A DNA stretch of 64,000 bases from Lachnospiraceae bacterium RM5 (GTDB taxonomy: Bacteria; Bacillota; Clostridia; Lachnospirales; Lachnospiraceae), in NCBI GenBank assembly GCA_900110975.1, contig FOFK01000002.1, forward strand, positions 508,318 through 572,317, written 5' to 3'. Position 1 is the stretch's first letter; the number at the start of each line of letters is the position of its first letter. Below, piece after piece: positions 38,004 through 47,577 of the stretch. The notes beneath the pieces are model-generated. The model was not told where the DNA came from, made no database searches, and was given only the letters and a program-made list of their open reading frames with translations. Made by a program: the position numbers and the translations under genes.

Positions 38004-38732
38004 TTATCTTACTGCTAATTTTCTTACACAGAAAGCTGCACCAACTAATGCAAGTAATCCAACGATGATTGCTGTAGCTGTCTCACCAGTCTTAGGTGAT
38101 GTTGTTGATGTGTTTGTTCCTGTTGTAGTTGTTGTCTTGTTTGTTGTTGTAGTACTAGCAGAAGCATTCTTAACAACAATGATTGGTGATGTAGATGTCA
38201 TTGTAAATGTAAGAGTTACTTTTGTTCCATTGATGCTTACTGTAGGATTAATAACTTCGATATCACCTGTTGATTTCTTATGATAAACTGTATATGTATC
38301 TGAAGCTTTAGCATTTGCATCTGTAAATGTGATAGATAATGTAAGTGAAGATACAGGAATCACAGCTCCTGTAGCATCAGCTGTAACATAAATATCCATC
38401 TGACTTAAGATATCTGCCGCATCAGCCTTAGCTGCTGCCTTTAATTCTGCATAATCAGCATCTGAAATGTTCTTAAAGTGAATAGTAACTCCATCACTAA
38501 TCTTCTTACCATTTTCATCATAAACTGTTACTGTTCCTTCAACACCAGTTCCTAACTGAATAGTAGTCGAACCATCTTTAACTGTTGAAGCTGTCTCATC
38601 TGCAACAACCTTTGCATTTGTAAAAGAATCATCTGTATTAGTAGAAGGGCTATCAGCACCAAATACTGCTACTGTATTCATAATTGCAAGTGCTGCAACT
38701 GTGGCTAAACATAATATCTTTTTCTTAAACAT
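38004..38732 (-). CDS. Cell-surface protein with SPKTG sorting signal
   Basis: A 242-residue exported protein. Residues 1-25 form a signal peptide. The mature part is a small domain rich in Asp, Thr and Val (VTVYDENGKKISDG, YTVYHKKSTGDIEV), followed by a Thr-rich stretch and a sorting signal at about 212: SPKTG, a hydrophobic helix (IIVGLLALVGAAFCV) and the basic tail RKLAVR. The Leu of LPXTG is replaced by Ser, a variant common in clostridial anchor proteins. A class B sortase lies two genes upstream in the same direction, so it is the likely partner. Function of the domain is unknown. Confidence 0.82.
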   Translation of the reverse strand: MFKKKILCLATVAALAIMNTVAVFGADSPSTNTDDSFTNAKVVADETASTVKDGSTTIQLGTGVEGTVTVYDENGKKISDGVTIHFKNISDADYAELKAAAKADAADILSQMDIYVTADATGAVIPVSSLTLSITFTDANAKASDTYTVYHKKSTGDIEVINPTVSINGTKVTLTFTMTSTSPIIVVKNASASTTTTNKTTTTTGTNTSTTSPKTGETATAIIVGLLALVGAAFCVRKLAVR

Positions 38733-38795
38733 ATCTCTCTACTCCTTTTTTACAATAAATTTCTTCCTATTCTTAATTTTATAATCACTACAACA

Positions 38796-38824
38796 AGATT
38801 ATCACAAGGGTTTTTAGATGTCAA
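38796..38824 (-). promoter_or_regulatory. Promoter of the SPKTG surface-protein gene
   Basis: TTGACA and TAATCT separated by 17 nt on the minus strand; the -35 box overlaps the end of the LCP gene. The start codon is about 65 nt downstream, preceded by AAGGAG. Confidence 0.6.
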
Positions 38825-39989
38825 CTTCTTTATAAAATATTTTTAAAATAGTTTCCTCTAAATTATCCTTATCCACATAAAACTCTTCAAACCTTTCTCC
38901 CTGCTTTGTCTCACCTTCAATATTTTCAATGTTATTAACATCGAAACTATAATCTTTTGCAATTGAAGCAAGGTATGAAACCTCATCTATTGAAAGATTT
39001 GTATTCATATATGGTTTGACCACATTATACGTATCTACCACCCATGTCAAATCACTCTTTATACTATTTTTTACCATCGGTACATATGCATCTATGTAAG
39101 CCTTTTGTCTTGCAAGTCTTCTTCTGGCACCTTCATATGTCTTTGTTCTGTCCTGAAGATAATCATATGCATCACTGCCACTTAATGTAAGTCTGGCACC
39201 TTCATATAATTTAGGATTATTAAATGTTAAATCCTCATTACATGTTACCGTAACTCCGCCAACCGCGTCATTTAAAACAGCGATTGAATCAAGATCCAAG
39301 GCAACATAACCATTTATTGGAATTCCATAAAACAAATCAGAAATAGCATCTATCTGATGCTCAGCACTTTCTTCAGGAGTTCTTCCATATGCATGCTGAA
39401 GTGCAAGCTGACCCTGTTTTGTCTCTACATAACTTCCACCAAGATCATATACATCAAGATCTATCATAGAATCTCTGTTTACACAAAGCACGCTCATTTT
39501 CTTAGAATCAGTATCTAATACTACTAAGAAGTTTGCATCACACTGCCCCATGTTTATGCTTGAAATATCAGAATCAGTTTTCTTATCAATTCCCATTATA
39601 TAAAAGGTAAGGACATTTTCCTTATATTCATATACTTTTCCATTATGACTTATCCAGTCATCATGCCAGTCACTCGTTTTATTAACCGAATCATCTGACT
39701 GCAAGGTAAGATTTGGATTTTTTCCTCTGTCAAAAAGACTTTTCTTTCCTTTACTTACTAAAATAAATACAAATAGTGCCATCGCTAAGAAAAGTGATGC
39801 TATCACACAAAGAACTATAAGTAATCTCTTTTTCCATGTCATCTTCTTTTTATGTTTATGACTTTTATGATGCCTGTGCTTTCCACGTTTACTATGATGA
39901 CGCCTGTGGCGTCTGTTTGCTTCATCATTCACAACCTGTTCAAGGTCTATCACTTCAAATGATTCATCTTTATTATTCTGATCACTCAT
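38814..39989 (-). CDS. LytR-CpsA-Psr (LCP) family protein
   Basis: LCP proteins attach wall teichoic acids or other glycopolymers to peptidoglycan. The protein has a cytoplasmic N-terminus of about 50 residues, a membrane span (about 54-76, LLIVLCVIASLFLAMALFVF) and an extracellular LCP domain with LCVNRDSMID near residue 155 and DRTKTYEGARRRLARQ near 270, the Arg-rich active-site region. Odd feature: the cytoplasmic segment around residues 32-50 is a His/Lys/Arg-rich run (RHHSKRGKHRHHKSHKHKK). Two starts are adjacent; 39989 has better spacing. It lies 20 bp after the sortase gene. Confidence 0.9.
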   Translation of the reverse strand: MSDQNNKDESFEVIDLEQVVNDEANRRHRRHHSKRGKHRHHKSHKHKKKMTWKKRLLIVLCVIASLFLAMALFVFILVSKGKKSLFDRGKNPNLTLQSDDSVNKTSDWHDDWISHNGKVYEYKENVLTFYIMGIDKKTDSDISSINMGQCDANFLVVLDTDSKKMSVLCVNRDSMIDLDVYDLGGSYVETKQGQLALQHAYGRTPEESAEHQIDAISDLFYGIPINGYVALDLDSIAVLNDAVGGVTVTCNEDLTFNNPKLYEGARLTLSGSDAYDYLQDRTKTYEGARRRLARQKAYIDAYVPMVKNSIKSDLTWVVDTYNVVKPYMNTNLSIDEVSYLASIAKDYSFDVNNIENIEGETKQGERFEEFYVDKDNLEETILKIFYKEVDI

Positions 39990-40009
39990 CATTATTTCCT
40001 TTTCTTAAA

Positions 40010-40861
40010 TCATTGTTGAACAAGAACACCCTGCACAAGATATCTTTGTTCAGATACATAACCCTGGCATGTTGATAATGTAATTAATTTACTATTTTCA
40101 TCAAAACTAATATCATTTCTAACAAAACCTGTTACATTTGCAGTATTTATGGAATCTCTTATATAACTTAAAAAATTTTCATTTGTACTTGTATCTATTC
40201 CATTAAGCAAATGAATGTTGCTATATTTGTACGCTGCATATACCTTGTAAACATATGTTGTGTTTTCAGTATATACATATATAAATTCATTAGCATCAAA
40301 AAATGCTCTGTCTTCAAATTTATGAAGAGTCTTAAACATGCTTCCATCCTGCATATCATGTCCATATATTACTGTGTTCTTATCAGAAAAATCTTTTGCA
40401 TTTGCCTTTTCTGTATAAAGACACGCTGGATATCCATAACTTCCATCTAAATTATGCATAAGATAATATGTATCATTAGTTGGATGCTGTACTAAAGGAT
40501 AATCTACATTTGTTTCAGGAATATAAATCCATGCATAAATATCAGGATTTTCTTCTTTAAGTTTTGCAAAATCAAGATTTTTTTCAGGAATATCATATTC
40601 CTTTTCCGGCTCTTTCTTTACATCCTTATTATCTTTATTGTTATCGTTTACTTCTGTCTGCATACTTTCATATGTTTTAACAGCTTTTCCTCTTTTGCTA
40701 TACATTTTATACATATATGCCGACGAACCGCCGATAGCCAAAACACAGATAATTAAAATGATAACATAAGGAAAAGAAATTTTCCCCGGTTCTTTTTTAT
40801 CCTTTGAATGTTTCTTTACATATTTTTCAGCCTGTCTTTTTAACTTTTCATCCTGTTTCAT
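40010..40861 (-). CDS. srtB: Class B sortase
   Basis: Sortases cut surface proteins at sorting motifs and join them to peptidoglycan. The 283-residue protein has a cytoplasmic basic tail, one span (about 29-47, VIILIICVLAIGGSSAYMY) and the sortase domain with catalytic His in YGHDMQDGSMF near 165, Cys in LSTCQG near 264 and Arg in EQRYLVQG near 272. The class B features are the VDYPLVQHP strand and the extra N-terminal helix region. The LCP and SPKTG genes follow. Yellow flag: class B enzymes usually act on NPQTN-type motifs. Confidence 0.92.
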   Translation of the reverse strand: MKQDEKLKRQAEKYVKKHSKDKKEPGKISFPYVIILIICVLAIGGSSAYMYKMYSKRGKAVKTYESMQTEVNDNNKDNKDVKKEPEKEYDIPEKNLDFAKLKEENPDIYAWIYIPETNVDYPLVQHPTNDTYYLMHNLDGSYGYPACLYTEKANAKDFSDKNTVIYGHDMQDGSMFKTLHKFEDRAFFDANEFIYVYTENTTYVYKVYAAYKYSNIHLLNGIDTSTNENFLSYIRDSINTANVTGFVRNDISFDENSKLITLSTCQGYVSEQRYLVQGVLVQQ

Positions 40862-40877
40862 AGACGCCGCCTCTTTT

Positions 40878-41204
40878 CTATTTTTCTACGCCATCTTCCT
40901 CTTTTTCAATATCAATTATAGCACTCTTCTGCATTGGAATTCTGCAGTTCTTATTATTTCCAAATTCTACTATAACTAAGTTATCTTCTTCTTCAACATG
41001 AATAACAACACCATAAAATCCGCTTGTTGTTAAAACACTGTCTCCAACCTTAAGTTCTGATAACATTAAGTCAATCTGCTTCTGCTGTTTCTTCTGTGGT
41101 CTTACTGCTATTAAATACATAATATATGCAAATCCAACAACATAGACTAACATAAGTATTATGCTCATAGCTTCCTTAGGCATCGCTGCAAGTATCATCA
41201 TCAT
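40878..41204 (-). CDS. yajC: Preprotein translocase subunit YajC
   Basis: YajC is a small SecDF-associated membrane protein. The 108-residue protein has one N-terminal span (AMSIILMLVYVVGFAYIMYLIAV), the conserved RPQKKQQKQ motif and the VGDSVLTTSGFYGVV block. The reading frame starts with three Met codons; the first overlaps the tgt stop by 1 nt (TAATG), with GGAAGG nine bases upstream. Next to tgt, as in most bacteria. Confidence 0.93.
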   Translation of the reverse strand: MMMILAAMPKEAMSIILMLVYVVGFAYIMYLIAVRPQKKQQKQIDLMLSELKVGDSVLTTSGFYGVVIHVEEEDNLVIVEFGNNKNCRIPMQKSAIIDIEKEEDGVEK

Positions 41205-42340
41205 TATAATTTACCTTCCATTCCTTTAATTTTCTTTTCTTTATATTCTTTATAACAATTATTTTCAATTGCTTCCCGAATTTCAGACATCATTATATTA
41301 TAAAAGTATAGGTTATGCAATACACACAGTCTCATGCCAAGCATTTCCTTTGCTTTAAGAAGATGTCTTATATATGCTCTTGAATAATCCCTGCATGCAG
41401 GACAATTACATCCTTCTTCTATAGGTCTTTCATCAAGTTCATACTTTGCATTAAATAAATTTAATTTTCCTTTATTTGTATATACATGACCATGTCTTCC
41501 ATTTCTTGAAGGGTATACACAATCAAAGAAATCAACACCTCTGTCTACGGCTTCTAATATATTTACAGGGGTTCCGACTCCCATAAGATATGTTGGTTTA
41601 TCCTTTGGAAGATGAGGCACCACATTATCAAGTACATCATACATTTCCTCATGGGATTCACCAACAGCAAGTCCGCCTATTGCATATCCGTCAAGATTAA
41701 GTTTAGAGATTTCCTTTGCATGCTCTATTCTTATATCCTTAATTATTCCACCCTGATTAATACCAAATAACATCTGATGTTTATTTATTGTATCAGGAAG
41801 AGAATTTAATCTGTCCATTTCATCTTTGCATCTTACAAGCCATCTTGTTGTTCTTTCCACAGACTTCCTGATATATTTCTCATCTGCTTTACTTGGAGGA
41901 CATTCATCAAATGCCATTGCTATTGTCGACGCAAGATTTGATTGGATTCTCATACTCTCTTCAGGTCCCATAAATATTTTCTTTCCGTCTATATGCGAAT
42001 TAAAATATACGCCTTCTTCTTTTATTTTTCTAAGACCGGATAAAGAAAATACCTGGAATCCGCCTGAATCAGTAAGAATAGGTCTGTCCCAGTTCATAAA
42101 CTTATGAAGACCGCCTAATTTTTTTACAACTTCATCACCTGGTCTTACATGAAGATGATATGTATTTGAAAGTTCTACCTGTGCATGAATATCTTTTAAA
42201 TCTTTAGAAGAAACTGCTCCTTTTATGGCAGCAAGTGTACCTACATTCATAAAAACCGGTGTTTCTATGTCACCATGCACCGTTGATAATCTTCCTCTTT
42301 TTGCAAGACCATCAGTATTTAATATCTTATATTCATTCAT
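41204..42340 (-). CDS. tgt: tRNA-guanine(34) transglycosylase
   Basis: Tgt exchanges guanine-34 for preQ1 in tRNAs for Asp, Asn, His and Tyr. The 378-residue protein has the first catalytic Asp in LTDSGGFQVFSL near 90, the nucleophilic Asp in DFFDCVYPSRNGRHG near 267 and the zinc site CNCPACxxYSRAY...HLL and LHN at about 308-340. Length matches the family. It is followed by yajC with a one-base overlap and preceded by hisS. Confidence 0.97.
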   Translation of the reverse strand: MNEYKILNTDGLAKRGRLSTVHGDIETPVFMNVGTLAAIKGAVSSKDLKDIHAQVELSNTYHLHVRPGDEVVKKLGGLHKFMNWDRPILTDSGGFQVFSLSGLRKIKEEGVYFNSHIDGKKIFMGPEESMRIQSNLASTIAMAFDECPPSKADEKYIRKSVERTTRWLVRCKDEMDRLNSLPDTINKHQMLFGINQGGIIKDIRIEHAKEISKLNLDGYAIGGLAVGESHEEMYDVLDNVVPHLPKDKPTYLMGVGTPVNILEAVDRGVDFFDCVYPSRNGRHGHVYTNKGKLNLFNAKYELDERPIEEGCNCPACRDYSRAYIRHLLKAKEMLGMRLCVLHNLYFYNIMMSEIREAIENNCYKEYKEKKIKGMEGKL

Positions 42341-42369
42341 TTATTTACTTCCTAAACATTACGCACATA

Positions 42370-43611
42370 TTATAAGTACTTATCTATTTCATCAATCTTA
42401 ACAGTATTTGTTTCTCCATTTTCCATATTCTTAAGAGAAACTTCACCGCTTTCAAGCTCATTTTCTCCTATAACTACAGAAAACTTAGCTTCTATTTTAT
42501 TTGCATATTTCATCTGTGCTTTAACACTTCTATCCAGATAATCCGTTTCAACAATAAATCCTTTATTTCTAAGATCATTTACTATTCCATAAGCTTTAAC
42601 CTTAGCTTCAGATCCCATAATACCAACATATAAAGAAGGTTTACTTTCTTCTTCAAGTTCCACGCCTTCTTTCTCAAGGAAATAAATAATTCTTTCTATT
42701 CCCATTCCAAAACCTGCTGATGGAATATCCTGTTTTTCATCAATCTCGTGTACAAGGCCGTCATATCTTCCACCACCACAAAGTGTAAAGCCGTCTGAAT
42801 CAACAAATTCGAAAACTGTTTTTGTATAGTAATCAAGTCCTCTTACTATTCCTGTATCTACTTCATATGGAATATTTAACCCTTCAAGCATCTTCTTTAA
42901 TTCTTCAAAATGATTCTTACATTCATCATCAAGATACTCTATTGTTCTTGGTGCATCCTTAACGATTTTTTTACATCCTTCTTCCTTGCAGTCAAGAACT
43001 CTTAAAGGATTCTTTAACATTCTTTCTTTACAGGTTGGACAAAGACACTCTTCATTTGCCTTTAAATAATCAAGCAAAGCTTTATTATATGTCTGTCTGC
43101 AATCCTTGCATCCAATAGAATTTATATGAAGTTTTGCATCTTTAAGTCCAAGTTCTTTAATAATCTTTGTAACAAGAACAATAAGTTCTACTTCAACCAT
43201 AGGACTCTTTGATCCAACAATCTCAACACCAAACTGATGATGCTGTCTGAGTCTTCCACTCTGTGGCTTCTCATATCTGAATGCAGGAGTAACATAAAAA
43301 AGTTTAATTGGCTGAGGAATCGCATATAAATTGTGCTCTAAATATGCTCTTATTGCCCCTGCTGTTCCTTCAGGTTTTAATGTAATGCTTCTGTCTCCCT
43401 TATCAGTAAATGTATACATTTCCTTTTGTACTACATCAGTTGTTTCTCCAACACCTCTTTGAAATAATACTGTATGTTCAAATACAGGAGTAATAATCTC
43501 CTTTATATTAAATGTCTTCGCGATGTCCCTGCATATCTTTTCAATAACAGTACGCTTATGCATGTCTTTACCATACCAGTCCTGTGTTCCTCTTGGTGCT
43601 TGAGTAATCAT
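42370..43611 (-). CDS. hisS: Histidyl-tRNA synthetase
   Basis: HisS charges tRNA-His. The 413-residue class II synthetase starts [14 protein letters not shown] and shows motif 2 ([18 protein letters not shown] near 115), the HisA block [13 protein letters not shown], and motif 3 ([10 protein letters not shown] near 310). A four-Cys zinc-like insertion (CLCPTCKER ... DCKEEGCKK, about 190-220) is present. Start 43611 follows GAGAGG; the longer in-frame opening is not conserved. Strong promoter upstream; no T-box in the short leader. Confidence 0.95.
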   Translation of the reverse strand: MITQAPRGTQDWYGKDMHKRTVIEKICRDIAKTFNIKEIITPVFEHTVLFQRGVGETTDVVQKEMYTFTDKGDRSITLKPEGTAGAIRAYLEHNLYAIPQPIKLFYVTPAFRYEKPQSGRLRQHHQFGVEIVGSKSPMVEVELIVLVTKIIKELGLKDAKLHINSIGCKDCRQTYNKALLDYLKANEECLCPTCKERMLKNPLRVLDCKEEGCKKIVKDAPRTIEYLDDECKNHFEELKKMLEGLNIPYEVDTGIVRGLDYYTKTVFEFVDSDGFTLCGGGRYDGLVHEIDEKQDIPSAGFGMGIERIIYFLEKEGVELEEESKPSLYVGIMGSEAKVKAYGIVNDLRNKGFIVETDYLDRSVKAQMKYANKIEAKFSVVIGENELESGEVSLKNMENGETNTVKIDEIDKYL

Positions 43612-43707
43612 ATAAATTTCCTCTCTTCCTGTTTCTTTATTTAAATTTATCAGTTTAAACCTAAACATTCTTATTAAATGCAGTTAAAAATATGCATATA
43701 TTCATAT

Positions 43708-43736
43708 AGTATAATACGAAATAATAACTATGTCAA
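43708..43736 (-). promoter_or_regulatory. hisS promoter
   Basis: TTGACA and TATACT separated by exactly 17 nt on the minus strand, about 97 nt upstream of hisS. Near consensus. It lies between hisS and element C; the remaining bases of this 368-bp divergent gap contain no other gene. Confidence 0.8.
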
Positions 43737-43809
43737 AAAAAGGTAATAAGGTTGCAATTTGGCTCCAATTAAAGTATATTTTGTATGTTGTGTGAAAAAA
43801 TTTATATTA

Positions 43810-43938
43810 GGGGTAAAAGGGCATACCGGCAAAGCCGGTATGGACTCTTTGGATAAAAACCGTACCGAAAAGCTAGCTTTTCGTAGCGGTTTTCATCCAA
43901 AGCATTCGCATCGCTACGCGATGTGAACCTTTTACCCC
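43810..43938. repeat. Three-armed palindromic element C
   Basis: A 129-bp element with perfect 11-bp terminal repeats (GGGGTAAAAGG / CCTTTTACCCC). Arms: 43822-43842 (CATACCGGC, loop AAA, GCCGGTATG); 43847-43902, a long arm with stems CTTTGGAT / ATCCAAAG, AAAACCG / CGGTTTT and the palindrome CGAAAAGCTAGCTTTTCG at its tip (43866-43883); 43905-43927 (TTCGCATCGC, loop TAC, GCGATGTGAA, one G.T pair). Size, arm order and arm lengths equal those of elements A and B though the stem sequences differ. It lies between divergent hisS and the ABC-F gene. Confidence 0.92.
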
Positions 43939-43980
43939 ATAGCCAATTAACCTAACGAATTTTTACCAAGGGAGAAAATT

Positions 43981-45891
43981 ATGATTCTTTCATGTAATAA
44001 TATATCAAAATCATTCAATGATAAAAAAATATTATCAGATGTATCCTTTAATCTCAATGATCAGGAGAAGGCGGCTATTGTTGGTATTAACGGCGCCGGC
44101 AAATCAACACTTTTTAAAATCATTACAAATGAACTTCCGGCTGACAATGGAGACGTTATTATTCCTAAAGATGCATCTGTTTCATATTTATCCCAGCATC
44201 CTGATATAACTTCAAACAGAACAATCTATGAAGAAATGCTTGATGCAAAAAAAGATATTATCGAAATGGAAAATTCTTTAAGAGATATTGAAATCCAGAT
44301 GAAACATGCTACTGATGATAAATTACAGTCTCTTATGAACAGATACTCTGCCCTATCCCATGACTTTGAATTAAAAAACGGATTTGCCTACAAAAGTGAA
44401 ATTAACGGCATCCTTTATGGTCTGGGTTTTAATGATAATGACTTTTCAAAAAATATCCAAACCCTCTCAGGTGGGGAAAAAACAAGAGTTTTCCTTGGAA
44501 AAATGCTTATTTCATCACCGGAACTCATTCTTCTTGATGAGCCTACAAACCACCTTGACATGAATTCAATTATATGGCTTGAAAACTATTTATCATCTTA
44601 CAAAGGTGCCCTGCTTATCATATCCCATGACAGATTTTTTATTGATAAGGTTGCAACAAAAATTATTGAAATTGAAAATAGTAATTCCCGCGTATTTACA
44701 GGTAATTACACAGATTATGCGAAGAAAAAAGATGCTTTATACAAAGATCAGTTAAAAGCATATTTAAACCAGCAAAAAGAAATTAAACATCAGCAGGAAG
44801 TTATTGATAAATTAAAATCTTTCAACAGGGAAAAATCCATAAAGAGAGCTGAAAGCAGGGAAAAAATGCTAGATAAAATCGAAGTTATGGATAAACCTGC
44901 CTTAATAAATGACAAAATGAAACTTAGTTTTGAAACTGATATCACAAGCGGAAACGATGTATTAAAAGTTTCAAATCTTTCAAAAAGCTTTAACGAAAAG
45001 CATTTATTCAGTGATATAAACTTTGAAATTCACAGAGGCGAAAAGGTTGCCATTCTTGGAGATAACGGAACTGGAAAAAGTACAATACTAAAAATAATAA
45101 ACGAACTTATCAAACCTGATTCCGGAAATATTGAAATCGGCACAAATGTTTATATAGGATACTATGACCAGGAACTTAAAAATCTTAACGAGGAAAATAC
45201 AATTTTTGAAGAAATATCAAATACTTCCTTTGAAATATCCGGCACAAAAGTAAGAAATATACTTGCAGCTTTCCTCTTTACAGAAGACGATGTTTTCAAA
45301 AAAATCTCATCTCTTTCAGGTGGAGAAAAAGCAAGAGTTTCCTTAATAAAGCTTATGCTTTCAAAAGCAAACTTTTTAATTCTTGACGAACCTACAAACC
45401 ACCTTGATATGGCATCAAAAGAAATTTTAGAAGAAGCTTTAAATGATTATGAAGGCACTTTATTATATGTATCCCATGACAGATATTTTATAAATAAAAC
45501 AGCCTCAAGAATTCTTGAACTTACGCACAAAAATGTAATTAACTACATAGGTAATTTTGATTACTATCTTGAAAAAAGAGATATTTTAACAGAAAAAATA
45601 ATTAATACAGACAATATTTCTTCCAATACAGAAAAGAATCCATCTGAATCCTTAAAAAGCTGGGAAGAAATGAAAGAAGAAAAGGCTAAGAAGAAAAAGC
45701 AGGAAAAAGAACTTAAAAATACTGAAGAAAGAATTGGTGAACTTGAAAAGAAATCTTCTGAACTTACAGAAAAAATGTCTGACCCTGAGTATTCTCACAG
45801 TGCATCAAAACTACTTGAAATAACAAAAGAACTTGATTCCATAAATGAAGAATTAAGTGAACTTTATGAAAAATGGGAATCGCTGATTTAA
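43981..45891 (+). CDS. ABC-F family ATPase
   Basis: ABC-F proteins are soluble tandem ATPases that act on the ribosome, in translation regulation or antibiotic protection. The 636-residue protein has two ABC domains: Walker A GINGAGKST (about 36) and GDNGTGKST (about 360), signatures LSGGEKTRV and LSGGEKARV, and two copies of LDEPTNHLDM. A linker with the P-site tip region lies between them (about 235-320), and a C-terminal coiled coil (about 545-636) is rich in Glu and Lys. The layout is like YdiF/Uup-type members. AAGGGAG precedes the ATG. Whether it confers resistance is not visible. Confidence 0.92.
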   Translation: MILSCNNISKSFNDKKILSDVSFNLNDQEKAAIVGINGAGKSTLFKIITNELPADNGDVIIPKDASVSYLSQHPDITSNRTIYEEMLDAKKDIIEMENSLRDIEIQMKHATDDKLQSLMNRYSALSHDFELKNGFAYKSEINGILYGLGFNDNDFSKNIQTLSGGEKTRVFLGKMLISSPELILLDEPTNHLDMNSIIWLENYLSSYKGALLIISHDRFFIDKVATKIIEIENSNSRVFTGNYTDYAKKKDALYKDQLKAYLNQQKEIKHQQEVIDKLKSFNREKSIKRAESREKMLDKIEVMDKPALINDKMKLSFETDITSGNDVLKVSNLSKSFNEKHLFSDINFEIHRGEKVAILGDNGTGKSTILKIINELIKPDSGNIEIGTNVYIGYYDQELKNLNEENTIFEEISNTSFEISGTKVRNILAAFLFTEDDVFKKISSLSGGEKARVSLIKLMLSKANFLILDEPTNHLDMASKEILEEALNDYEGTLLYVSHDRYFINKTASRILELTHKNVINYIGNFDYYLEKRDILTEKIINTDNISSNTEKNPSESLKSWEEMKEEKAKKKKQEKELKNTEERIGELEKKSSELTEKMSDPEYSHSASKLLEITKELDSINEELSELYEKWESLI

Positions 45892-45908
45892 TCAGCAATT
45901 CCCATTTT
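45870..45908. terminator. Bidirectional terminator overlapping the ABC-F stop
   Basis: An imperfect palindrome of nearly 19-bp arms (AAAATGGGAATCGCTGAT / ATCAGCAATTCCCATTTT, one mismatch) spans the stop codon of the ABC-F gene. T runs follow on both strands, so it can also end the convergent prsW transcript. Confidence 0.85.
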
Positions 45909-45958
45909 ATTTTATCATTATTTAATTCTGCATATTTTCATAAACTACAGTTATACTT

Positions 45959-46735
45959 CTAATGCTTGATAGCAGATCCGCATAATTTACAATTGAAAAA
46001 TCCCGATACATTATAGTAACCACATCTTCCACAATATCTGTATATTGTAGAACCAAATCTTGCAGTATTATTGATAACATATACAGCTACTAAATCCATA
46101 ACAACTACAAGTAATAAGAATTTAAGTATACTGTTTGCATTTCCTTGGAATAATAAGAAATCATACGTACCATGAAGCAAGATTGGCACTAAAAGTGCAA
46201 GCACAAACTTTAAGTGGGATTTTTTCTTTTCATCATGCACTATCAGATATCTGCTCTTTCCATAGAAAACTCCCATAAACACACCAAATATTGCATGACC
46301 CGGAACAGATAAAATTGCTCTTGTAACAGCAACTCCTGCACCACCCATTGTTACATACATTATATTTTCAAATGATGCAAATCCAAGTGATGAAAGCACT
46401 GCAAATATTATTCCGTCATATACATAATTAAATTCCATACTGCTCCATGTGAAGATATATAAAACAACAAACTTCACAAGTTCCTCTATAAGTGCAACTA
46501 TTAAAAATGCTGAAATCGCATTATATGCTGTTGTCAGCTGATCATATTTTCTTTCTAAAAGCATTTCTCCAAAATACTCAAACACAATTGCAGGAAGTGT
46601 TGAAATAATTCCTCCAACAAAGAGCTTTGCAAGAAGTATTGTACTCTTTTCTTCTGTTCTGTTTTTCCCCTTGATATAACCAATCAGGACTATGGCAGGA
46701 ACCAAAGCCATTATTATCAATTCAATATCTCTCAT
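45959..46735 (-). CDS. PrsW-family membrane protein with zinc-ribbon tail
   Basis: A 258-residue polytopic membrane protein with about eight hydrophobic spans. Motifs of the PrsW protease family (CPBP-like) are ALIEELVKFVVL (two Glu, about 82), SFENIMYV and GHAIFGVFMGVFYG with the conserved His near 150. PrsW in Bacillus cleaves an anti-sigma factor. The C-terminus adds a short ribbon CGRCGYYNVSGFFNCKLCG with two CxxC pairs, suggesting a metal-binding cytoplasmic tail. No anti-sigma factor is next to it. Substrate unknown. Confidence 0.85.
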   Translation of the reverse strand: MRDIELIIMALVPAIVLIGYIKGKNRTEEKSTILLAKLFVGGIISTLPAIVFEYFGEMLLERKYDQLTTAYNAISAFLIVALIEELVKFVVLYIFTWSSMEFNYVYDGIIFAVLSSLGFASFENIMYVTMGGAGVAVTRAILSVPGHAIFGVFMGVFYGKSRYLIVHDEKKKSHLKFVLALLVPILLHGTYDFLLFQGNANSILKFLLLVVVMDLVAVYVINNTARFGSTIYRYCGRCGYYNVSGFFNCKLCGSAIKH

Positions 46736-46873
46736 CGTGTCTTTCCTTTTTTCATTTTTTATTTCATTAAATCACAATTATATTTCATTAAAGTTCATTA
46801 ATACAAATACAGAAACTATATTATCTAAATATTATTTAATTTACAAGAGAAATTTTTTAAAACTCCCAAATTA

Positions 46874-46902
46874 TTGTTTTAAAAACAAAAATATGTTAAA
46901 AT
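46874..46902 (+). promoter_or_regulatory. Promoter of zinc-ribbon / carbamate kinase pair
   Basis: TTGTTT and TAAAAT separated by 17 nt, about 95 nt upstream of the zinc-ribbon gene on the plus strand. Confidence 0.5.
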
Positions 46903-46995
46903 TATATATATTTTTTGTGAATTGCACGTGTGATTATCTACATTTTGAACGCAATTACCAAAACATCTTTTTATTAAGAAAGGAGACAGACACAC

Positions 46996-47556
46996 ATGAG
47001 ATGTCCAAATTGTGGCGAAGAAATAGAAATAAGTGATTTTGTATGTCCTAATTGCAAAATGGAGCTTCCACTACTTAACCCTGAAGAAGAACCTGTAGAC
47101 TACAGCAATAAAGCTATCAGCTATACTGATAATACAAAGAAAAAGAAAAAGGCAGGATTCAGTCCAAGACGTCCATATTTTATTATCTTTGTTCTTTTAA
47201 TTGCTCTTGCAGTTTATGGTGGTCAAAAAGGAAAAAAATTTATCAAAAGAAATGATGGTATGTATGTTTGTACAACCAATTTATCTGCTACAAACAATTT
47301 TGCTGGCACTCAGAAATTAGAGATGCGCGTGACAGCCACAGTATTAAAATGCCATTTCACTTTTATCACCAAGGACAGAGAAGGAAACATTGTTGAAGAT
47401 AATTTTGAAAAAGGAGATATTACTTTTTCTCTCGATGATTCAGAATGTACCATCGTTTATGGTAATGGTGAGGTTGAATGCGAATACGACCATGATGCAG
47501 GTACTATAGCATTTGATTATAAAGGCGATAAATTAGTATTTAAAAAAGAAAAATAA
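46996..47556 (+). CDS. Zinc-ribbon membrane protein, hypothetical
   Basis: A 186-residue protein. The N-terminus RCPNCGEEIEISDFVCPNCKMELP is a classic zinc ribbon with two CxxC pairs, as found in many uncharacterised Firmicutes membrane proteins. A basic stretch (NTKKKKKAGFSPRR) leads into one span (about 55-74, YFIIFVLLIALAVYGG), and the rest is an extracellular domain of about 110 residues (CTTNLSATNNFAG ... ITFSLDDSECTIVYGNGEVE) that looks like a beta-rich lipocalin-type fold. AAGGAGA precedes the ATG. It starts a two-gene operon with carbamate kinase. Function unknown. Confidence 0.78.
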   Translation: MRCPNCGEEIEISDFVCPNCKMELPLLNPEEEPVDYSNKAISYTDNTKKKKKAGFSPRRPYFIIFVLLIALAVYGGQKGKKFIKRNDGMYVCTTNLSATNNFAGTQKLEMRVTATVLKCHFTFITKDREGNIVEDNFEKGDITFSLDDSECTIVYGNGEVECEYDHDAGTIAFDYKGDKLVFKKEK

Positions 47557-47577
47557 AATTCCCCGGAGGATTAGCAT

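Noticed and set aside
43612-43707. T-box leader of hisS
   Set aside because: The leader of under 100 nt is too short and has no T-box sequence or antiterminator pairing.
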